Of a stretch of 64,000 bases of DNA, positions 62,701 through 64,000 are shown in pieces. A model generated the notes under the pieces. The model was not told where the DNA came from. It was given only the letters and a program-made list of their open reading frames with translations, and did not search any database. Origin of the DNA: Pegea sp. RAD2-039 (lineage: Eukaryota; Chordata; Thaliacea; Salpida; Salpidae). Location: assembly GCA_034620365.1 (NCBI GenBank), contig JAQGEQ010000011.1:558001-622000 (forward strand), in the 5' to 3' direction. The position numbers and the translations under genes are program-made. Numbering within the stretch: position 1 is the first letter of the stretch; each line of letters starts with the position of its first letter.

Positions 62701-64000
62701 TATTTTCAACACAGTTACTCACTTCATTCATTACTTGTGCTCGATTAACTTGCTGAACAGAAGGATGATGCCTGGGATCCATAGTTTGGAATCCTCGATA
62801 AGTCAATGGAATCGCTTTTTTGTCTTTTGTATATTCAATCTATAAAAGTTGATATGTTTAGCTTGACTGTAGCTGAATAAAACTGATTAATGTGAATAAA
62901 ACTTACATCACTAGCGAGCTTAACAGCTTCTTTGGCTAGTTTAAAGGGTGGCGCGTCGACAGGAATTGTATAATTCATTTGAAGATTCTTTGCTTCTTTA
63001 ACGTACTCGGGCTAAAAGAATTCAGTCAAAATTTTAAGGACTTTTTCTGTTATTTTCAATTTGATATCTTACTTTTTTAGACATCTCTGTTAGTTTCCTA
63101 TGGAAGTTATGTTCTGGATAAGCAATGGCTACATCTGCTGGAGATTTACCAAGTATATTTTCTTTATAATCTGCATTATACTCATTGGCTGAAGCAAGGG
63201 ACTGTGTATCGATAGCATGAGATATTGCTTGACCATCTGTAAAGTTTCATTAAATTTCTTCTTTGTTATGTAAGTCATGTTTTAAGAATTTAAAAGTGTT
63301 TCAATTAATGTATTAGCACAAGCCAAAAACTCTCTCAATTAACCTGATTCAACATGAACTTTTGGCATGATCTTTCTTGCCTTTTCTTCATACATTTTTT
63401 TACTGATAATTGGTTTAATTTCTTTGGACAAAACCATTTCAAGAGTTTCATCAACTCCAACCATTTTTCCTTTATTAGCATGATACTGTTCTTTATACGG
63501 AATCTGATATCAGACAGATTCAAAGTTAATAAACTTCTAAAAAAGCTTAATACTTTAAATATTTGACAAATGATACTAATTATTTGATAAATAATTAAAT
63601 AAAAATGTATAGGTGTTAGTAGACTTACATCTCCAGTAGCATTTTCATGTTCTTTTTGGTGAGCATACAAAGGAGTTTCAGTTATAAAATATCGGTTCCT
63701 AGATTTTGTTTCATCATATTCATCCTTATATTCATCCTTAAATTTCATAGATGTTAAATGCAGTCAAACAATAAGTAAAGCTTACATCAATTCTTTTACT
63801 AATTTGCTTGGTCTCATACTCTTGAGTTATATGATATGGATAATAAACAAAGCTTTTGTCTCCTTCCCATTCTTCACGGTATTTCCGCTTCAATTAAAAA
63901 CCAATTGTTAGTTTAAGATTCATTCAAAATTTGTTACAGATTCAGTCAACTAATAAAATAGTTACAACTCACATCATTCGAGACATCAGTTGCCTTTTGG
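29561..64000 (-). CDS. NEB: Giant nebulin, 3' part (157 exons; 5' end outside the window)
   Basis: Nebulin is a thin-filament ruler of muscle: ~35-residue modules with an SDxxYK motif each bind one actin subunit along the filament, and a C-terminal SH3 anchors it at the Z-disc. Here 157 exons, each joined by GT-AG introns, form one continuous frame of about 19.4 kb (about 6,470 codons), still open at the 5' side. Exon order from the C-terminus: SH3 exon, Ser-rich linker, about 30 single modules, then 20 complete seven-module super-repeats and the start of another. Most exons are one module (96-126 bp) with phase-0 introns falling inside SDxxYK, so exons end in SD, SK, SE or SQ and begin xxYK. 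Most introns are about 50-150 bases. Human nebulin is about 6,670 residues, so this gene already reaches that size without its start. Exon edges were read by eye and may be off by one base in a few places. Confidence 0.97.
29802..30471 (-). other. Nebulin linker exons before SH3
   Basis: Three exons (30282-30471, 29960-30229, 29802-29908) run from the last half module (NKYKQHIGVHSQVEDMR) into a Ser/Arg/Gln-rich, low-complexity linker (for example GWRQAVIGRPQSAQG, QRPRSASGQRRRYGYGYEP). This is the place of the Ser-rich region that precedes SH3 in nebulin, and it is likely disordered. Introns are phase 1, 1 and 0, unlike the uniform phase 0 of the module exons. Confidence 0.85.
30555..36542 (-). 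other. C-terminal single-module region of nebulin (about 30 modules)
   Basis: Exons, low to high: 30555-30650, 30712-30825, 31100-31207, 31271-31384, 31437-31550, 31605-31829 (two fused modules), 31968-32069, 32128-32235, 32289-32396, 32464-32571, 32696-32791, 32857-32952, 33536-33649, 33750-33854, 33918-34019, 34087-34191, 34288-34413, 34481-34564, 34633-34737, 34829-34954, 35013-35102, 35221-35331, 35388-35495, 35574-35678, 35734-35847, 35906-36010, 36078-36185, 36262-36366, 36438-36542. Modules read like VDYKAEAEKLKGKG...TDTPDMRLVRKNQ..FSD. Lengths vary (28-42 residues) and the seven-module rhythm fades toward the linker, as in the C-terminal single repeats of vertebrate nebulin. Exons 34481-34564 and 35013-35102 are short modules of 28 and 30 residues. 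The intron 32953-33535 (583 bases) is the longest here and I see no exon in it. Confidence 0.9.
36624..41645 (-). other. Four diverged super-repeats with mostly one exon per module
   Basis: Exons: 36624-36771, 36837-37024 (phase-2 junction inside a module), 37158-37262, 37401-37511, 37580-37684, 37745-37852, 37909-38016, 38071-38178, 38259-38378, 38436-38540, 38658-38756, 38822-38926, 38982-39092, 39160-39270, 39359-39466, 39523-39639, 39721-39825, 39980-40105, 40234-40425 (fused), 40527-40631, 40690-40797, 40895-41014, 41070-41174, 41254-41475 (fused), 41541-41645. Each set of seven modules contains one KGYx-type module (about 38320, 39595, 40965) and one VYFPY-type module just C-terminal to it (for example 38071-38178, 39359-39466). 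These repeats are clearly older than those further 5'. They show the ancestral one-module-one-exon layout and several different exon fusions. Confidence 0.88.
44838..45001 (-). repeat. Homogenised DGQEISHA exon, copy 1 (unit I, C)
   Basis: 164-bp exon encoding DGQEISHAVDTQHLASKNEY, then KAEYNEEQVGKAPSDVAIAY and PEHKHHKKM. It is almost base-identical to 46264-46427 (two or three changes, giving D-to-N and G-to-V) and to the core of 47418-47581, 53006-53169 and 61522-61685, although other exons of these super-repeats differ at many sites. Confidence 0.92.
46264..46427 (-). repeat. Homogenised DGQEISHA exon, copy 2 (unit I, D)
   Basis: Its 3' end (KKMSNLSSN) is shared with copy 1 rather than with the D copies of units II and III (KKMMEIA), as is the adjoining donor region, so here the transfer ran past the exon end. 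It reads DVQEISHA because GGT became GTT. Confidence 0.88.
47418..47581 (-). repeat. Homogenised DGQEISHA exon, copy 3 (unit I, E)
   Basis: Same core, but the 3' end reads KKMTLLANK, matching the E copy of unit III (61522-61685). It also carries the GTT variant (DVQ) of copy 2. Confidence 0.88.
50891..51340. repeat. 450-bp segment nearly identical to 57823-58272 (copy in unit II)
   Basis: Covers most of one exon, two whole exons and their introns in super-repeat C. By eye only about a dozen differences separate it from the copy 6,932 bases away, in introns as well as exons, while the sequence on both sides diverges abruptly. Confidence 0.9.
53006..53169 (-). repeat. Homogenised DGQEISHA exon, copy 4 (unit II, D)
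   Basis: Same core; the 3' end reads KKMMEIANQ, matching the D copy of unit III. A few synonymous differences lie at the start (TTCTTGGCCATC side). Confidence 0.88.
57823..58272. repeat. 450-bp segment nearly identical to 50891-51340 (copy in unit III)
   Basis: Partner of the segment in unit II, at the same place in the higher-order unit. The intron sequence 58090-58155 is identical or nearly so to 51158-51223, so exchange was recent. Confidence 0.9.
59960..60123 (-). repeat. Half-homogenised DGQEISHA exon, copy 5 (unit III, D)
   Basis: Bases 59972-60085 match the common core almost perfectly, but 60086-60123 differ at many sites (AIESQSLAS instead of AVDTQHLAS), so identity stops abruptly inside the exon. 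Confidence 0.88.
61522..61685 (-). repeat. Homogenised DGQEISHA exon, copy 6 (unit III, E)
   Basis: The core is identical or nearly so to copy 1, 16.7 kb away, with an E-type 3' end (KKMTLLANK). Confidence 0.88.
62042..63503 (-). other. Nebulin super-repeat F, outside the A-E rhythm
   Basis: Exons 62042-62149, 62533-62634, 62723-62839, 62907-63011, 63073-63236, 63344-63503. If the five-unit rhythm continued this would be type A, but its long exon starts DGQAISHAIDTQSLAS like C-E, and its third exon is 117 rather than 120 bp. It may mark the N-terminal edge of the amplified zone or a unit of another block. The intron 62150-62532 (383 bases) holds an AATT-type microsatellite at 62469-62485 and nothing else recognisable. 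Confidence 0.85.
62469..62485. repeat. Short AATT-type microsatellite
   Basis: Four to five TTAA/ATTA units in the intron 62150-62532 of the nebulin gene. Confidence 0.6.
63629..64000 (-). other. Start of the next nebulin super-repeat (cut by the window edge)
   Basis: Exons 63629-63736 (DEYKDEYDETKSRNRYFITE...) and 63786-63887 (RKYREEWEGDKSFVYYPYHI...), and a partial exon 63973-64000 ending QKATDVSND. The reading frame is open at the edge, so the gene continues 5' beyond the window. Confidence 0.9.

Noticed and set aside
36000-64000. Dozens of short minus-strand frames (60-114 codons), each with SDxxYK-like motifs, as separate small genes
   Set aside because: Each is one or two exons of nebulin read through into the intron. 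Joining at GT-AG borders gives a single uninterrupted frame.

Overview
This is animal nuclear DNA: very AT-rich, with spliced genes, long non-coding stretches and a decayed LINE. The gene content (a secreted Frizzled-related protein, a giant nebulin, SMIM15-like and WBP4-like genes) points to a metazoan. Nebulin plus an SFRP1/2/5-type gene make insects or nematodes unlikely. The phylum cannot be fixed from the window. Strong splice acceptors just upstream of two start codons would fit a lineage with spliced-leader trans-splicing, such as a tunicate or hydrozoan, but this is inference.

Layout. 1-3.7 kb is non-coding, with a broken 3' end of a CR1/L2-like LINE at 1440-2405 (+). At 3765-4936 (-) two compact genes lie head to tail: a WBP4-like U1-type zinc-finger splicing protein without WW domains, then a SMIM15-like membrane microprotein. 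4.9-10.5 kb is non-coding apart from one weak two-exon candidate. 10565-14230 (-) is a three-exon SFRP1/2/5-like gene: signal peptide and ten-cysteine Frizzled domain in exon 1, netrin-like domain in exons 2-3. An old tandem duplication of about 0.4 kb lies just upstream. 15.2-29.5 kb is a gene desert with a few candidate regulatory clusters.

29561-64000 (-) is the 3' part of one giant nebulin gene whose 5' end lies outside the window. I traced 157 exons, about 19.4 kb of open reading frame or roughly 6,470 codons, ending in a Ser-rich linker and an SH3 domain. Most exons are 96-126 bp and encode one ~35-residue nebulin module, with phase-0 introns splitting the SDxxYK actin-binding motif.

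Upstream of about 30 C-terminal single modules the gene is built of seven-module super-repeats (20 complete ones visible). Those from 41.7 kb upward are ordered into a third level: a block of five distinguishable super-repeats (A-E, 35 modules, about 1,270 residues, 6.2-7.0 kb) repeated three times. Some exons inside these blocks are almost identical while their introns differ, indicating ongoing gene conversion or unequal exchange. This three-level hierarchy is the most interesting object in the window.
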